Shown: positions 5,803 through 7,070 of the stretch, in pieces
How positions within the stretch are numbered: the stretch's first letter is position 1
Layout of the letters: the number at the start of each line of letters is the position of its first letter
NCBI GenBank assembly: GCA_008501655.1
Contig: QQUK01000201.1
Span: 1-7,070, forward strand
Length of the DNA: 7,070 nucleotides
Reading direction: 5' to 3'
Source of the DNA: Calditrichota bacterium
GTDB lineage: Bacteria; Zixibacteria; MSB-5A5; GN15; FEB-12
Notes under the pieces: generated by a model
Seen by the model: only the letters and a program-made list of their open reading frames with translations
Databases searched by the model: none
What the model was told of the DNA's origin: nothing
Translations under genes and position numbers: made by a program

Positions 5803-6930
5803 ATGTCAAAAGTAGAAGTTGTCGAAGTCGAAAACGCAGGGCAACTGAATAAATTCATCAAATTTCCGCACAAATTATACAAAGACGATCCCAACTATGT
5901 CGCTCCTTTGGATATGGAGCGGAAAGAGTTTTTTGATAAAAATAAAAACCCGTTCTACAAAACGGCAAAAACAAAACTCTTTTTAGCGATGGATGGCAAA
6001 GAAGTCGTCGGCCGTATCGCTACCTGTGTAGATTATCAGTATAATGATTTCCACGACCAGAATATCGGAAATTTCGGATTTTTTGATTGTCCCGATGATT
6101 ATGATATCGCATCAACCCTTCTTCGAGTCGCTATGATTACTCTCAAAAAAGAAGGCGCCACCAAAATGCGCGGTCCGATGAACTTCAACACCAATCATGA
6201 ATGCGGATTTTTAGTTGAAGGTTTCGATACTCCACCGATGGTGATGATGACCTACAACAAACCGTATATCCCGAAACTTGCTGAAAAATTCGGAATGAAA
6301 AAAGCGATGGATATGCTTGCCCTAAAAATGCATTCTTCCGACCCCCTTTCAGAACGAATGGAGCGCATTGCCTTACATATTCAAAAACGTTCCAAACTGA
6401 CCGTCCGACCTTTGAATATGAAAGATTTCAATAACGAAATTAAACGGGCTTTGGATGTTTACAATCAGGCATGGCAGCATAACTGGGGATTTGTTCCGAT
6501 GACAGAAGATGAGTTCAAGTTTCAGGGACATAACCTGAAGCAGGTTGTCGATCCGAATGTCGTCCTGTTTGTTGAACATGAAGGGAAACCGATTGCATTT
6601 GTGTTAGCTCTCCCTGATGTTAATCAGGCTCTTAAATCTCTCAAAGGTTCTTTGTTCCCCTTAGGTGTTTTAAAACTTCTCTGGAATACAAAAATCCGAA
6701 ATAAAGTTCATAACATCCGTATTGTTACTTTCGGCATTATCCCCGAATTTCAGAAAAAAGGTATCGATTCATTTCTCTTTTATCATATTTACAAAGCCGG
6801 AGGAGCTCATGGGTATCAGGAAGCAGAACTTAGCTGGATATTAGAATCAAACGAAATGATGCTTCGATCAGCTGAAGAAATGGGTGCAGTTCCGAATAAA
6901 CGATACCGGATAGTTGAAATCCCGCTATAA
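5803..6930 (+). CDS. GNAT-fold acyltransferase, YghO-like; candidate ceramide synthase
   Basis: The 375-residue protein belongs to a family usually annotated as GNAT N-acetyltransferase or YghO-like. Visible blocks are LYKDDPNYVAPL (25-36), KNPFY (48-52), VVGRIA (68-73), NFGFFDCPDD (90-99), then the most conserved part RGPMNFNTNHECGFLVEGFD (123-142) and PPMVMMTYNKPYI (144-156). The C-terminal half carries a recognisable GNAT CoA-binding region: VTFGIIPEFQKKG (308-320), where Q-K-K-G takes the place of the R/Q-x-x-G-x-G/A loop, and AELSWILESNEMM (341-353). The N-terminal half has its own GNAT-like strand pattern (VVGRIA), so the protein may be a double GNAT fold. No signal peptide or membrane segment is seen. 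Next to spt, the natural inference is N-acylation of sphinganine or 3-ketosphinganine to make ceramide. I recall a GNAT-type bacterial ceramide synthase described in Caulobacter but cannot confirm homology here. The start ATG has only a weak AGGA (5795-5798); it probably shares the spt transcript. Confidence 0.72.
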   Translation: MSKVEVVEVENAGQLNKFIKFPHKLYKDDPNYVAPLDMERKEFFDKNKNPFYKTAKTKLFLAMDGKEVVGRIATCVDYQYNDFHDQNIGNFGFFDCPDDYDIASTLLRVAMITLKKEGATKMRGPMNFNTNHECGFLVEGFDTPPMVMMTYNKPYIPKLAEKFGMKKAMDMLALKMHSSDPLSERMERIALHIQKRSKLTVRPLNMKDFNNEIKRALDVYNQAWQHNWGFVPMTEDEFKFQGHNLKQVVDPNVVLFVEHEGKPIAFVLALPDVNQALKSLKGSLFPLGVLKLLWNTKIRNKVHNIRIVTFGIIPEFQKKGIDSFLFYHIYKAGGAHGYQEAELSWILESNEMMLRSAEEMGAVPNKRYRIVEIPL

Positions 6931-7070
6931 CAATATCTATATTTTAAACTAACTTCAAATTTATATCCTTGTATCTCCTTTGAATAAAAAAGATAGATAG
7001 GTCAAGTTATTGACAATATCTACCGAATTTATTACTATGATAGGATAGATACAATACTCCCCGAATACAG
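6931..7070. other. AT-rich spacer after the GNAT gene, no gene seen
   Basis: These 140 bp contain no coding sequence that I can support and no convincing terminator hairpin after the TAA at 6928-6930. GATA-like words recur (AGATAGATAGG near 6991-7001, TAGGATAGATA at 7041-7051), and TATCTA (7017-7022) with TAGATA (7046-7051) forms an inverted pair across the promoter candidate. The stretch is best read as the upstream region of a gene starting beyond the window. Confidence 0.6.
7001..7038 (+). promoter_or_regulatory. Candidate sigma70-type promoter with palindrome over the -35 box
   Basis: TTGACA (7010-7015), an exact -35 consensus, is followed by 17 bp and TACTAT (7033-7038), a 4/6 match to TATAAT. 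The palindrome GTCAA-GTTA-TTGAC (7001-7014) overlaps the -35 box and could be a regulator site. Transcription would run rightwards out of the window, so the regulated gene is not visible. A TTGACA box also occurs upstream of spt. Confidence 0.5.

Noticed and set aside
1..7070. CRISPR array, insertion sequence, tRNA or prophage features
   Set aside because: No regularly spaced repeats, transposase motifs, tRNA-like cloverleaf or phage genes were found on either strand by reading.

Overview
The window looks like ordinary chromosome from a moderately AT-rich Gram-negative bacterium of the Bacteroidota / Ignavibacteriota / Calditrichota (FCB) kind. This rests on two PorV/PorQ-type outer-membrane barrel genes, a serine palmitoyltransferase that closely resembles the Sphingobacterium-type enzyme as I remember it, and a TAnnTTTG motif of the Bacteroidota promoter type upstream of that gene. 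The lineage is an inference; no rRNA or other marker gene is present. All genes lie on the + strand and coding density is high.

Layout. (1) 1-1310: the 3' end of serA (phosphoglycerate dehydrogenase, cut by the window edge), then a complete serC (phosphoserine aminotransferase) 17 bp downstream; together they are the first two steps of L-serine synthesis. (2) 1311-1400: a 90-bp spacer with two perfect inverted repeats that do not look like intrinsic terminators. (3) 1401-4368: a class I SAM-dependent methyltransferase, then with no gap a GTG-started PorV/PorQ-family barrel gene, then 16 bp later a diverged second copy of the same family. The spacing suggests one transcript. (4) 4369-4532: a 164-bp spacer with a candidate promoter and a repeated TTGAC/ACCTAAA pattern. 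(5) 4533-6930: a TTG-started serine palmitoyltransferase gene and, 46 bp later, a 375-residue GNAT-fold protein. (6) 6931-7070: AT-rich DNA with a good TTGACA-17-TACTAT promoter candidate, probably serving a gene beyond the window.

How the parts may work together. The spt product condenses L-serine with a fatty acyl-CoA to make 3-ketosphinganine, the first committed step of sphingolipid synthesis. The neighbouring GNAT protein is a plausible N-acyltransferase for the next stage (ceramide formation). serA/serC about 3 kb upstream make the precursor of serine, but the intervening genes and separate promoter mean the metabolic link is suggestive only. The most interesting content is the spt-GNAT pair, the tandem diverged barrel genes fused transcriptionally to a methyltransferase, and several unusual leader and spacer architectures. 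I see no mobile element, CRISPR array, tRNA or rRNA.
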